From: Rhizobium sp. Root1203
GTDB lineage: Bacteria > Pseudomonadota > Alphaproteobacteria > Rhizobiales > Rhizobiaceae
Reading direction: 5' to 3'
DNA: 64,000 bases
Assembly: GCF_001424945.1 (NCBI RefSeq)
Contig: NZ_LMCW01000023.1
Span: forward strand, 131,501-195,500
Under the pieces are notes generated by a model. It had not been told where the DNA came from and did no database searches. It saw only the letters and a program-made list of their open reading frames with translations. Position 1 is the first letter of the stretch. The number at the start of each line of letters is the position of its first letter. The translations under genes were made by a program, and so were the position numbers. Positions 44,535-53,240 of this stretch are shown here, piece after piece.

Positions 44535-45308
44535 TTACTTGGAGACGTCCTGGCCGAAATACTTGTCGGCGATCTTCTTGTAGGTGCCGTCCGCCTTGAT
44601 GTCGGCGAGCGCCTTGTTGATCGCTTCCAGCAGTTCAGGCTCGCTCTTGCGGATGATGATGCCTGAGTAGTCGGCATTTTCCTGCTGAGCGACGATCTTC
44701 ACCGGGGCTTCCGGCTTGTGCTTCTTGAAGTCGAGGAAGGAGAGGCTGTCGTTGATCGTCGCGTCGGCGCGCTTGGTCAGCACGAGCTGGATCGACTGAT
44801 CGAATCCGTCGGTGCCCACCAGCTCGGCGCCGGCCTGCTCGGCGAGCTTGCCGAAGTTGCTGGTCAACGATTGTGCGGACTTCTTACCGTTGAGGTCGGC
44901 GAAGGATTTGATGCTGTCGTCGCCTTCGCGAACGATCAGAACGGCCTTCGACGCGATGTAGGGCTCGGAGAAATCGTACTTCTGCTTGCGTGCCTCGGTT
45001 ATGCCCACCTGGTTGATGACGGTGTCGTAGCGCTTGGCGTCGAGGCCGGCGATAAGCCCGTCCCACTTGCCTTCGACGAACTCGGCCTTGACGCCGAGCT
45101 TAGCTGCCACGGCTTCACCGATCTCGACGTCGAAACCAACGAGCTTGCCGCTTTCGTCGTGATAGGTGAAGGGCGCATAGGTTCCCTCGGTACCGACCTT
45201 GAAGACGCCGGCCGATTTGATCGCGGCAAGATTTTCGCCGGCAAGGGCGGGCATGAACGCGGCAGCCTGGATCAGTGCAGCTGTGGCGATGGTCTTCAGG
45301 AGGTTCAT
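44535..45308 (-). CDS. Polar amino-acid (cystine-like) ABC transporter binding protein
   Basis: A 257-residue secreted binding protein with a signal peptide (residues 1-23, ALAGEN cleavage). The family 3 SBP fold includes GVFKVGTEGTYAPFTYHDESG, GFDVEIGEAVAAKLG, VINQVGITEARKQKYDFSEPY and VLIVREGDD. It resembles cystine-type (FliY/TcyA) proteins. It heads the operon with permease and ATPase, and is divergent from the DeoR regulator with 240 bases between them. Start ATG 45308 follows a weak site. Confidence 0.92.
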   Translation of the reverse strand: MNLLKTIATAALIQAAAFMPALAGENLAAIKSAGVFKVGTEGTYAPFTYHDESGKLVGFDVEIGEAVAAKLGVKAEFVEGKWDGLIAGLDAKRYDTVINQVGITEARKQKYDFSEPYIASKAVLIVREGDDSIKSFADLNGKKSAQSLTSNFGKLAEQAGAELVGTDGFDQSIQLVLTKRADATINDSLSFLDFKKHKPEAPVKIVAQQENADYSGIIIRKSEPELLEAINKALADIKADGTYKKIADKYFGQDVSK

Positions 45309-45489
45309 TTTTCTATCCAATTCACCAGATGTGGTCGATGCAGGAAAAATCGCAGAAAAACATATGCGAAGATGCGTAGAAAACTGCAAATAGAAACGGC
45401 AGGTGCGAATATTTTTCTCATTTTTCACGAATTCGGCGCTGCTTGTTTCATGCGGTGAAAAAACGTGTGCGGCTTTGACTTGCGTGCAC

Positions 45490-45523
45490 GTTTGTATCGA
45501 TTTATGCATGTTCATATCGATTT
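45490..45523 (+). promoter_or_regulatory. Two direct repeats, possible DeoR-type operator
   Basis: GTTTGTATCGATTT (45490-45503) and GTTCATATCGATTT (45510-45523): 12 of 14 bases identical, centres 20 bases apart, that is two helical turns. They lie in the region between the ABC operon and the DeoR-type regulator gene, 25 bases before that gene. This spacing suits a repressor that binds on one DNA face. Confidence 0.55.
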
Positions 45524-45548
45524 TAGCTCGGGCGCAGGTGAAGCCGAC

Positions 45549-46331
45549 ATGAACATGAGCGAACTTCTTCTACAGGAGCGGCAAAGCGCCATCTTGGGCA
45601 AGTTGAATACGCATGGCCGGGTTCTGGCTGGAGAGCTTGCTCTGGAATTCGGCGTGTCCGAAGACACCGTTCGCCGGGACCTGCGCGAGATGGCTGCAGC
45701 AGGGCTTTGCGAGCGCGTCTACGGAGGCGCGCTGCCGGTTTCGCTGGCTGGCACGAGCCTGAACCAGCGCATGGGCGTGGCGCGGGATCGCAAACAGGCA
45801 TTGGCGGTCGCCGCCGTATCGCAGATTTCGCCCGGAACGACAGTCTTTTTCGACGCCGGAAGTACAAATCTCGCCATCGCCGCGGCACTGCCTGACGACA
45901 TGGCGTTGACGGCGGTCACGAATGCGCCGGCGATCGCTGCGGCGCTGATCGACAAGCCTCTGGTCAACGTCATTCTGATCGGCGGTCTCGTCGACCGACA
46001 GGTTGGCGGTGCGCTCGGTGCAAAGGCCATGCGCGACATGGAATCGCTGTCGCCCGATCTTTGTCTCCTCGGCGCATGCGGTATCGACCTTGCGGCCGGG
46101 GTCACGGCGATCGGCTTCGAGGACGCGGAGTTCAAACGCTTCGCGGCGTCGAGGAGCAAGACGGTCCTCGTTGCCGTCACCTCGGAGAAGTTTGCTACCG
46201 CGGCACCGCACTGCGTCCTGTCTGTGGCGCATTGCGACTGCCTGGTGGTCGAGCACGACGCCGATCCGGACATGCTGGCGCGCTACCGGGATCATGGATG
46301 CAGGACGGTTGTGGCCGGCGAGGCGCTATAA
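45549..46331 (+). CDS. DeoR/GlpR-family transcriptional regulator
   Basis: A 260-residue sugar-metabolism-type repressor. The N-terminal HTH reads QERQSAILGKLNTHGRVLAGELALEFGVSEDTVRRDLREM; the C-terminal DeoR sensor domain has VFFDAGSTNLAIAAALP and the phosphosugar-binding VILIGG and GACGIDLAAGVTAIGFEDAEFKR. The ATG at 45549 is taken because the frame upstream overlaps the repeats. The gene is followed, 59 bases on, by an MFS transporter, so it may control that gene. The effector is unknown. Confidence 0.9.
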   Translation: MNMSELLLQERQSAILGKLNTHGRVLAGELALEFGVSEDTVRRDLREMAAAGLCERVYGGALPVSLAGTSLNQRMGVARDRKQALAVAAVSQISPGTTVFFDAGSTNLAIAAALPDDMALTAVTNAPAIAAALIDKPLVNVILIGGLVDRQVGGALGAKAMRDMESLSPDLCLLGACGIDLAAGVTAIGFEDAEFKRFAASRSKTVLVAVTSEKFATAAPHCVLSVAHCDCLVVEHDADPDMLARYRDHGCRTVVAGEAL

Positions 46332-46390
46332 TTCTAGTTCAATCAGCTGTCGGGCAGGATACCCGCCGCGCAGGCATATCGAGAAGAAAC

Positions 46391-47584
46391 ATGGACCATC
46401 AAGTGAATACAGCTCCGGTCGCCAGAAGCGGCGTCGTGACGAAAAGCAGGGCGGCAGTATCGCTGCTGTTTCTCATAAACGGGTTCGTCGTCGGCAGCTG
46501 GGCCCCGAAAATCCCGGAGTTCGCCGAAAGGCTGGAGCTCAGCAAGTTCCAGCTCGGACTGATGATCCTCGTCTTCGGCGTCGGCTCGCTCACGCTTATG
46601 CCGATTGCCGGCGGGCAGATTGCCCGCCACGGTTCACGGCTTGTCGTTCAAGTCACTGCCGTCTGTCTCTTGCCGTTTCTCCTCGCACTGACGGTTTCGC
46701 CAAATGTCGTCACGGGAGCAATCTCGATCTTCCTGTTCGGCGGGTTCATGGGCGCGATGGACGTTGCCATGAACGCGAACGCGGTGGCGGTGGAGAAATC
46801 CATGCGGCGGGCGATCATGTCGTCCTGCCATGCCTTCTGGAGCCTTGGCGGCCTGATCGGCGCGGCCCTGGGCGGTCTCCTGATCGCCAAGCTCGGCGTA
46901 CTCTGGCATGCGGGACTTGCAACGCTCCTTGCCACGATCGTCCTTGGCATCGCCTGGACCATGATCCATGCCGATCCGCCACATCCGGATGAGAAAAAGG
47001 AAAAGACACGGTTGCCGATGGTGCCTTTGCCCTGGCTCCTCGGTCTCATGGCGCTGTTTTCCATGGTCCCAGAAGGCGCGGTGCTGGATTGGGGTGCGCT
47101 CTATCTGCGCCAGGAACTCGGCGCGTCGGTCGCTCTTTCCGGCTTCGGTTTTGCTGCCTTCTCGCTGACCATGGCTATCATGCGATTTGCCGGCGATCTT
47201 GTCCGCGACCGGTTCGGCGGTGTCAAAACGCTGAGAATCTGCACCCTCTTCGCTATTGCCGGGATGCTGTTCGCGGCGCTTGCGCCGAGTGCGGAAATCG
47301 CGATCATCGGCTTTGCGCTATGCGGCGTCGGGATTTCGAACATGGTTCCGATTGCCTTCTCGGCTGCCGGCAATATTCCCGGCCTGAGGAACGGCATCGG
47401 TCTGTCGGTGGTAACGACGATGGGGTACTCCGGCATGCTGGTTGCGCCTTCCGCCATCGGTTTCGCCGCGGAGCATGTGGGCTTCAGTGTCATCTTCATG
47501 GCACTTCCCGTCCTGCTCGTCGTCGTCCTCTTGTTTTCGAACCTGGCACGCTACGCCGACGGCATTTCCGGCGGCGGTCACTGA
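46391..47584 (+). CDS. MFS transporter (YbjJ-like)
   Basis: A 397-residue integral membrane protein with twelve predicted segments. LFLINGFVVGSWAPKIPEFAERLELSKFQLG and FGGFMGAMDVAMNANAVAVE are characteristic of YbjJ/sugar-efflux-like MFS members. It is probably co-expressed with the DeoR regulator upstream; substrate is unknown. The start is preceded by GAGAAGAAAC, a weak ribosome-binding site. The next gene ispG is 97 bases away. Confidence 0.9.
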   Translation: MDHQVNTAPVARSGVVTKSRAAVSLLFLINGFVVGSWAPKIPEFAERLELSKFQLGLMILVFGVGSLTLMPIAGGQIARHGSRLVVQVTAVCLLPFLLALTVSPNVVTGAISIFLFGGFMGAMDVAMNANAVAVEKSMRRAIMSSCHAFWSLGGLIGAALGGLLIAKLGVLWHAGLATLLATIVLGIAWTMIHADPPHPDEKKEKTRLPMVPLPWLLGLMALFSMVPEGAVLDWGALYLRQELGASVALSGFGFAAFSLTMAIMRFAGDLVRDRFGGVKTLRICTLFAIAGMLFAALAPSAEIAIIGFALCGVGISNMVPIAFSAAGNIPGLRNGIGLSVVTTMGYSGMLVAPSAIGFAAEHVGFSVIFMALPVLLVVVLLFSNLARYADGISGGGH

Positions 47585-47681
47585 GACCGCCCCGAAGCAA
47601 AAGTGATGCGCCGGGCGGTTGACAACAAAGCGGGCATGAGCCACCTGAAAGAGACGAATTTTAGGGGTTTAAGAACTCTAT

Positions 47682-48932
47682 ATGTCTTCTGCTGCAGATT
47701 TTGATCCGAAAGTGCGCCGGGCATCGGTCGCCGTCGATGTCGGCGGTGTTATCGTGGGCGGCGGTGCGCCTGTCGTCGTGCAATCGATGACCAATACCGA
47801 TACCGCCGACATCGATTCGACCGTCGCCCAGGTTGCCGCGCTGTTCAAGGCGGGGTCGGAGCTGGTTCGTATCACTGTCGATCGCGACGAAAGCGCCGCG
47901 GCCGTGCCGAAGATACGCGAGCGGCTGTTGCGCTTGGGCATGGACGTGCCGCTGGTCGGCGATTTCCACTATATCGGTCACAAGCTGCTTGCCGATCATC
48001 CGGCTTGCGCCGAAGCGTTGGCGAAGTACCGGATCAATCCCGGCAACGTCGGGTTCAAGGACAAGAAGGACAAGCAGTTCGCCGAAATCATCGAGATGGC
48101 GATCCGCTACGACAAGCCGGTCCGCATCGGTGTCAACTGGGGGTCGCTCGATCAAGATCTTCTGACAGCCCTGATGGACAAGAACGCGGACGCGGGCTCC
48201 CCGCTGTCGGCGCGCCAGGTGACGCGTGAGGCAATCGTGCAGTCGGCGCTGATTTCGGCAAATCTGGCCGAAGAGATCGGCTTGCCGCGCAACCGCATCA
48301 TTCTCTCTGCCAAGGTCAGCCAGGTGCAGGACCTGATTGCCGTCTATTCGATGCTGTCCGAGCGCTCGGACCATGCGCTACATCTCGGCCTGACCGAGGC
48401 CGGGATGGGAACGAAGGGCATTGTCGCTTCGTCCGCCGCCATGGGGTACGTGTTGCAGCACGGTATCGGAGACACAATCCGCGTTTCGCTGACGCCTGAG
48501 CCGAATGGCGACCGGACACGCGAAGTGCAGGTCGCGCAGGAATTGCTGCAGGTCATGGGCTTTCGTCAGTTCGTGCCCGTGGTCGCCGCTTGTCCCGGCT
48601 GCGGCCGCACCACCTCGACGGTCTTCCAGGAGCTGGCGCAGAACATTCAGAACGATCTGCGCAAGAACATGCCGGTCTGGCGTGAGAAATATCCGGGCGT
48701 CGAGGCGCTGAATGTTGCGGTCATGGGCTGCATCGTCAACGGACCGGGCGAGAGCAAGCATGCCGACATCGGTATCTCGCTGCCGGGCACCGGCGAAACG
48801 CCGGCCGCCCCGGTGTTCATTGACGGCAGCAAGGCCTTGACATTGCGCGGCCCAAACATTGCCTCGGATTTCGAGGCGCTGGTGGCCGATTACATCGAAA
48901 AGCGTTTCGGGCAGAAAACGGCCGCGGAGTAG
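47682..48932 (+). CDS. ispG: 4-hydroxy-3-methylbut-2-enyl diphosphate synthase
   Basis: IspG (GcpE) is the [4Fe-4S] enzyme of the MEP isoprenoid pathway, 416 residues. VDVGGVIVGGGAPVVVQSMTNTDT begins the TIM barrel, AACPGCGRTTS and MGCIVNGPGESKHADIG hold the cluster cysteines. The function connects with the polyprenyl diphosphate synthase encoded 0.8 kb downstream on the other strand. The start ATG at 47682 is preceded by AGGGGTTTAAGAACTCTAT; site is weak. Confidence 0.97.
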   Translation: MSSAADFDPKVRRASVAVDVGGVIVGGGAPVVVQSMTNTDTADIDSTVAQVAALFKAGSELVRITVDRDESAAAVPKIRERLLRLGMDVPLVGDFHYIGHKLLADHPACAEALAKYRINPGNVGFKDKKDKQFAEIIEMAIRYDKPVRIGVNWGSLDQDLLTALMDKNADAGSPLSARQVTREAIVQSALISANLAEEIGLPRNRIILSAKVSQVQDLIAVYSMLSERSDHALHLGLTEAGMGTKGIVASSAAMGYVLQHGIGDTIRVSLTPEPNGDRTREVQVAQELLQVMGFRQFVPVVAACPGCGRTTSTVFQELAQNIQNDLRKNMPVWREKYPGVEALNVAVMGCIVNGPGESKHADIGISLPGTGETPAAPVFIDGSKALTLRGPNIASDFEALVADYIEKRFGQKTAAE

Positions 48933-48946
48933 TCGCAGCCTGCCGT

Positions 48947-49585
48947 TCAGATGCGGCTGGTCAGCAGCTTCAGTCCCGCGAAGCAGTAGAAAGCGGCCAT
49001 TGTGCCCTCTATCCAACGCCGCAGGCCGCGGTAGATCTTCAAGGCATGCGGTGTCGAAAAGAGCAGCGCATAGCCCATGAAGACGGTAAAGCCCGTCGCC
49101 ATGCACACGCCGATAATCAGGCCCGCGACGGAAGCCGGTGCACCCTGCGGCATGCCGAGCGCAATGATCGCGAGCCACGCGAAGATGGCTTTCGGATTGG
49201 TGACGTGAATGCCGTAGCCCCGCATCAGCAATGCCCGCGTCGATAAGCGCTTCTGCATGACCGTTCGCGGCAGATCGTCGTTTGAACGGACGGCCCTGAA
49301 TGCCTTGTAGGCGAGGTAGAGCAGATAGAGGCCACCGAAGATCTTCAGGATCTCCAGCGCGATCGCGTAGGTCTGAAGGATGGTGGCCAGGCCGAAAGCG
49401 GCGGCGCATGCCCAGGTGAAAGAGCCTGCGAATATGCCCAGCGAGATCGTCATGCCGGCCTTCCGGCCATGTGTCATAGAGGTGGATACAATCGCCATGA
49501 TTGCCGGTCCGGGGCTGATGACCGCAATCAGGTAGGCGACGTAGGCGGGCAGGATCTGCGGCAGGTAGCTCAGGGTCTCGTGCAT
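48947..49585 (-). CDS. LysE-family amino-acid exporter
   Basis: A 212-residue inner-membrane protein with six segments, of the LysE/RhtB type. AVISPGPAIMAIVSTSMTHGRKAGM holds the family's conserved motif; GGLYLLYLAYKAFRA, RGYGIHVTNPKAIFAW and the C-terminal GLRRWIEGTMAAFYCFAGLKLL follow. It exports amino acids or homoserine-lactone-like compounds; substrate unknown. ATG 49585 is used; frame to 49678 adds sequence unlike the family. It is convergent with ispG. Confidence 0.9.
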   Translation of the reverse strand: MHETLSYLPQILPAYVAYLIAVISPGPAIMAIVSTSMTHGRKAGMTISLGIFAGSFTWACAAAFGLATILQTYAIALEILKIFGGLYLLYLAYKAFRAVRSNDDLPRTVMQKRLSTRALLMRGYGIHVTNPKAIFAWLAIIALGMPQGAPASVAGLIIGVCMATGFTVFMGYALLFSTPHALKIYRGLRRWIEGTMAAFYCFAGLKLLTSRI

Positions 49586-49719
49586 CTCGGGTCTCGTGGT
49601 GGGCGGAGGGCAGGTTGGTTGAATGCCCGCGTTCTTGTCCGTTTCTAGGCCCGTTTCCCGGCCGCCGACAATAGACATCGCCCCTCGCCTAGCCTGGAAT
49701 ATTGTCTCCGTGACGCTTT

Positions 49720-50634
49720 TCAGTTCTTTCGTTTGGCTATGAAGCGGGCCGTTTCGGCCAGAATTGCGCCCCGCTCGGCATAAGGCGACAGCATCGCTTC
49801 GGCCTCGCCTACGTGTTCCTCAAGCATAGCCTCCGCCCATGCCAGGCCATGCAGGCTGACCAGTGTTCCCTTGCCGCGGCCGGCGTCCTTGCCGGTTGCC
49901 TTGCCCATCGTGGATGTATCGGCGGTCAGATCCAGAATGTCGTCGGCCAGCTGGAAGGCGAGGCCAATCCTTTCTCCAAAGCTGCGCAGTCTCGCGCGGT
50001 CCTCTGCCGTCGAGCCGGCGACAATCGCGCCCGCCTCGCAAGCGAAGCGGATAAGTGCACCTGTCTTCATCGCCTGCAGCGTGACGATGCCGTGCTCGTC
50101 CGGGGATTGCTTCTCTGCCGCCAGATCGAGGGCCTGACCACCCGCCATGCCGCCAATGCCGGCCGCGCGCGCCAGCGCCAGGATGAGCGCAAGCTTGCTT
50201 GCGTCAGGCAAAGCTGTCTGCGCCGAGGCAATGATGTCGAAGGCGTAGGTGAGGAGGCTATCGCCTGCCAGGATGGCCGTGGCTTCATCGAAGGCGATAT
50301 GCGCCGTCGGCTTGCCGCGGCGCAGATCGTCGTCGTCCATGGACGGCAAGTCGTCGTGGACCAGCGAATAGCAGTGCACGCATTCGAGAGCAGCGCCTAC
50401 TCTCAGCGCACATTGACGGTTGCCGCCGAGCAATGCTGCCGCCTCGACGACCAGAAACGGCCGCAGGCGCTTGCCGCCGTTCAGGACCGCATAGTGCATG
50501 GCGGAACGCAGGCGCTCAGGACGGGCGATTTCGTCATCGAGAACGTCTGACGACAGCAGCGCATCCAACAGGGTCTCGATGTCGCGCGCGTTGGCAGCCA
50601 ATCTCGTTTCGAATGCTTTGAAATTTGCGTTCAT
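49720..50634 (-). CDS. ispA: Polyprenyl diphosphate synthase (farnesyl/geranylgeranyl type)
   Basis: A 304-residue class I prenyltransferase that condenses IPP with allylic diphosphates. First aspartate-rich motif DDLPSMDDDDLRRGKPTAH has the three-residue insert of bacterial farnesyl synthases; the second is QLADDILDLT; GGKRLRPFLVVEA and MKTGALI are also typical. The length and motif agree with IspA, but product length cannot be proven. It is divergent from mtgA, 164 bases apart. Confidence 0.9.
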   Translation of the reverse strand: MNANFKAFETRLAANARDIETLLDALLSSDVLDDEIARPERLRSAMHYAVLNGGKRLRPFLVVEAAALLGGNRQCALRVGAALECVHCYSLVHDDLPSMDDDDLRRGKPTAHIAFDEATAILAGDSLLTYAFDIIASAQTALPDASKLALILALARAAGIGGMAGGQALDLAAEKQSPDEHGIVTLQAMKTGALIRFACEAGAIVAGSTAEDRARLRSFGERIGLAFQLADDILDLTADTSTMGKATGKDAGRGKGTLVSLHGLAWAEAMLEEHVGEAEAMLSPYAERGAILAETARFIAKRKN

Positions 50635-50798
50635 GGCGCGTTGTTTGGCATGGGCGGCCTTCGGCTTGCAACGGAATTGTCGATGGAGCGGGCAAGATTT
50701 CCTTTGTCTCTGGCAATGGCAGTTTGCAAACGGTATGGAGAATGAGGGAACGTGACTGGGTCGGGGAATTGGACATAGCGCCGGATAGAGAGGACAGC

Positions 50799-51515
50799 AT
50801 GGCCGTGCCGCCTTATAGGCAGGTGCTGCTTTGGCTGAAGGGTCGCTCGATTATGACGCGCATTGTTCTTGCGATCGCCGCTCTTCTCGTTCTTCCCTAC
50901 GTCTTGATCTTCCTCTACCTGTTGCCCTTCATTCACCCGGTCTCCACACTGATGCTGCGTGATCTGGTGCTGCTGCGTGGCTATGATCGCCAGTGGGTGT
51001 CGATCGACAAGATTTCGCCGGTCCTGGTGCAGTCGGTGATGATGTCCGAGGATGGGCAGTATTGCTTTCACGGCGGCGTCGATTGGGGCGAGATGCGGAT
51101 GCTGGTCACCGACACGCTCGGAGGCAAGTCGACGCGCGGCGGCAGTACGATTCCCATGCAGACTGCGAAGAACCTGTTTTTGTGGAACAGCCGCTCCTTC
51201 GTGCGCAAGGCCATGGAGCTGCCGCTGGCCGTCACGGCTGACTTCGTCTGGTCGAAGCGTCGCCTGATGGAGATCTATCTCAATATTGCTGAGTGGGGCC
51301 CCGGGATCTACGGAATCGAGGCCGCAGCGCGCTATCACTTCAAGGTGCCGGCGTCGAAGCTTACCAGCCGTCAGGCGGCTCTCCTGGCGGTGTCGCTGCC
51401 CAATCCCATCGATCGCAACGCCGGCAAGCCGGGCAGGGGGCTGCGTAGGCTGGCCGCCGTCATCGAACGACGGGCCCGCGGCTCCGGCGAATACATCAGG
51501 TGCATTTACGATTGA
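50799..51515 (+). CDS. mtgA: Monofunctional biosynthetic peptidoglycan transglycosylase
   Basis: A membrane-anchored GT51 enzyme of 238 residues that polymerises lipid II glycans. One transmembrane segment spans about residues 23-43, followed by the catalytic SEDGQYCFHGGVDWGEM (first glutamate), KSTRGGSTIPMQTAKNLFLW and KRRLMEIYLNIAEWGPGIYGIEAAA. The ATG at 50799 has GAGAGGA at good distance; the in-frame ATG at 50742 also possible but its site is too close. Uses undecaprenyl-linked substrate, thus connecting with the neighbouring isoprenoid genes. Confidence 0.94.
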   Translation: MAVPPYRQVLLWLKGRSIMTRIVLAIAALLVLPYVLIFLYLLPFIHPVSTLMLRDLVLLRGYDRQWVSIDKISPVLVQSVMMSEDGQYCFHGGVDWGEMRMLVTDTLGGKSTRGGSTIPMQTAKNLFLWNSRSFVRKAMELPLAVTADFVWSKRRLMEIYLNIAEWGPGIYGIEAAARYHFKVPASKLTSRQAALLAVSLPNPIDRNAGKPGRGLRRLAAVIERRARGSGEYIRCIYD

Positions 51516-51643
51516 TATGAAGCAGGCGACGCTCGATGCCCGCGCTGGACAGGTTGCGCAGGACCGCACCTGCACTCACAGTATATGAACCATTTCGAAG
51601 AGCGGCTTCGTATCGATGGAGCCATGTAATAGGAGAGAGCCCG

Positions 51644-52291
51644 TTGGATCGCCTGACGCTCTATATCGGCAACAAGAACTATTCCTCCTGGTCCTTCCGG
51701 CCATGGATCGCCATGATGGCGGCAGGTATTCCGTTCGAGGAAGTCGTCGTGCCCTTTGACTTTGCTGCCGGCAACCCGCGGCTCAAGGCGTTTTCGCCGA
51801 CCGGGCAGGTTCCGGTGCTTCAGCACGGCGATCTTCGCGTCTGGCAGTCGTTGGCGATCATCGAGTATGTTGCCGAGCTCTTCCCGGAAGCGGGGATTTG
51901 GCCCAAGGAGCGCGAGAAACGTGCCGTGGCGCGGGCGGTTTCGATGGAGATGCTGTCCAGCTTCAGGGCTCTGCGCAGCGCCTGCCCGATGAACGTCCGG
52001 CGGGCGAAGGGAAAGATCACGCTGGCGGACGGTGTGATGGCCGATGTTGCTCGCATCGAAACGATATGGCGGGATCTGCGGGCACATTCGGGAGGGCCAT
52101 TCCTCTTCGGTGCCTTCTCCGGGGCCGACGCAATGTTTGCGCCTGTCGTCAGCCGGCTCGACGTCTATGATCTGGTGACAGCGGGGGACACATTGAGCTA
52201 TATGACTGCGGTAAAGGCGCATCCTGCCTGGAAGGCCTGGGAAGCGGCGGCGCGCGCCGAACCCTGGGTCGTCGAGGAAGACGAGGTGTGA
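51644..52291 (+). CDS. Glutathione S-transferase family protein
   Basis: A 215-residue protein with an N-terminal thioredoxin-like domain (LYIGNKNYSSWSFRPWIAM; FSPTGQVPVLQHGDLRVWQSLAI with the glutathione-binding region) and an all-helical C-terminal domain (about 85-215). Substrate unknown. The start is the TTG at 51644, following GGAGAG by 7 nt, since no ATG precedes the conserved region within a reasonable distance. The 52292-52447 gap carries the rpmF promoter. Confidence 0.88.
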   Translation: MDRLTLYIGNKNYSSWSFRPWIAMMAAGIPFEEVVVPFDFAAGNPRLKAFSPTGQVPVLQHGDLRVWQSLAIIEYVAELFPEAGIWPKEREKRAVARAVSMEMLSSFRALRSACPMNVRRAKGKITLADGVMADVARIETIWRDLRAHSGGPFLFGAFSGADAMFAPVVSRLDVYDLVTAGDTLSYMTAVKAHPAWKAWEAAARAEPWVVEEDEV

Positions 52292-52331
52292 TCGCGGAAT
52301 CGTCAGATTCTCAAAAAATAAAGCTGGGGAC

Positions 52332-52360
52332 TGGTCAAGCCCCTCCAAGGCATGTATAAG
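52332..52360 (+). promoter_or_regulatory. Candidate promoter for rpmF
   Basis: TGGTCA (52332-52337), 17 bases, TATAAG (52355-52360). Good -10 and spacing; leader about 80 nt to the rpmF start. Confidence 0.5.
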
Positions 52361-52447
52361 CGCGCAAAATTTCCGAAATCGCGATACGTCGTTTCGGCCG
52401 CCAGTCTGGCCGTTGGATGTGTTCGCCTGTGAAGTGGAGTAAGAGAA

Positions 52448-52633
52448 ATGGCTGTACCGAAGAGAAAAACGAGCCCGTCCAAGCGCGGTATGCGCCGCTC
52501 TGCAGACGCACTGAAGGCTCCGACCTACGTTGAAGACAAGAACTCCGGCGAACTGCGTCGTCCGCACCATATCGATCTGAAGACCGGTATGTACCGTGGC
52601 CGTCAGGTTCTGACGCCGAAGGAAAGCGCATAA
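52448..52633 (+). CDS. rpmF: 50S ribosomal protein L32
   Basis: A 61-residue ribosomal protein starting [20 protein letters not shown], the standard zinc-free version without CxxC in the middle, and ending GRQVLTP. GGAGTAAGAGAA before the ATG is a good ribosome-binding site. It is not followed by plsX-fabH as in enterics; a terminator follows. Confidence 0.98.
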
Positions 52634-52668
52634 TACTTCTATGCGTTCTGTTTCAGCAGGATATGCGG

Positions 52669-52691
52669 GGTCGGCCATGCGCCGGCCTTTT
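52669..52691 (+). terminator. Terminator after rpmF
   Basis: GGTCGGC, CATGC, GCCGGCC then TTTTGCTTTTT: 7-bp stem with one G-U pair and a good T-tract. Ends the rpmF message. Confidence 0.8.
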
Positions 52692-52778
52692 GCTTTTTAA
52701 GTAAAACATACTCATTGATGTCTTGAAGTGACATGGCGGTTTGCGGCACTATTCTTCTGTCGAGGGAGAATCTGCCAT

Positions 52779-53186
52779 ATGCTCAATGCTGTTCCGCTGA
52801 TGATCGTTCCTTTTATTCTCTACAATCTGGCAATGTTAGGCTTGATGGGTGGCGGTGGTTTGCCGTCACTGCACAACGATCTGTTTGTTCTCTCGATGAT
52901 CTCGGGTGCGATTTGGAGCATGTCGCTCGGCGATCTTTTTATCGTCGTTGCGCTGGTCGTGCTATTCTTCGAGATCCTGAGGGCGACCCTCAACTCTCGC
53001 GGCAGCCTTGCCAACCACATGCTGTCGATGTTGGTCTTCATCGCATTTCTGGTCGAGTTTCTTCTCGTCCAGGATGCTGCGACGCAGGTCTTCTTCATTC
53101 TGCTGACAATCGCGTTGATCGACGTCGTCGGCGGCTTTGCCGTGTCGATCAGCAGCGCGGGGCGGGATGTTTCGATCGGGCTGTGA
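52779..53186 (+). CDS. Hypothetical membrane protein, four segments
   Basis: A 135-residue hydrophobic protein with four predicted transmembrane helices (about 3-22, 50-72, 85-103, 108-128) and a short tail. I do not recognise the family with certainty; it looks like a conserved small integral protein of alphaproteobacteria. The ATG at 52779 has GAGGGAG upstream. It ends before a hairpin that also faces convergent phaR. A different start (52728) would add 17 less hydrophobic residues. Confidence 0.78.
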   Translation: MLNAVPLMIVPFILYNLAMLGLMGGGGLPSLHNDLFVLSMISGAIWSMSLGDLFIVVALVVLFFEILRATLNSRGSLANHMLSMLVFIAFLVEFLLVQDAATQVFFILLTIALIDVVGGFAVSISSAGRDVSIGL

Positions 53187-53190
53187 GGGC

Positions 53191-53222
53191 CGTCTCTTCA
53201 AGCCAGTGAACTTGAAGAGACG
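53191..53222. terminator. Hairpin between membrane protein and phaR
   Basis: A 12-bp perfect inverted repeat, CGTCTCTTCAAG (53191-53202) with 53211-53222, loop of eight. It has no T-run on either side, so it is a possible bidirectional stop of convergent transcripts. Confidence 0.55.
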
Positions 53223-53240
53223 CGTACGAAGCACCAGCGG

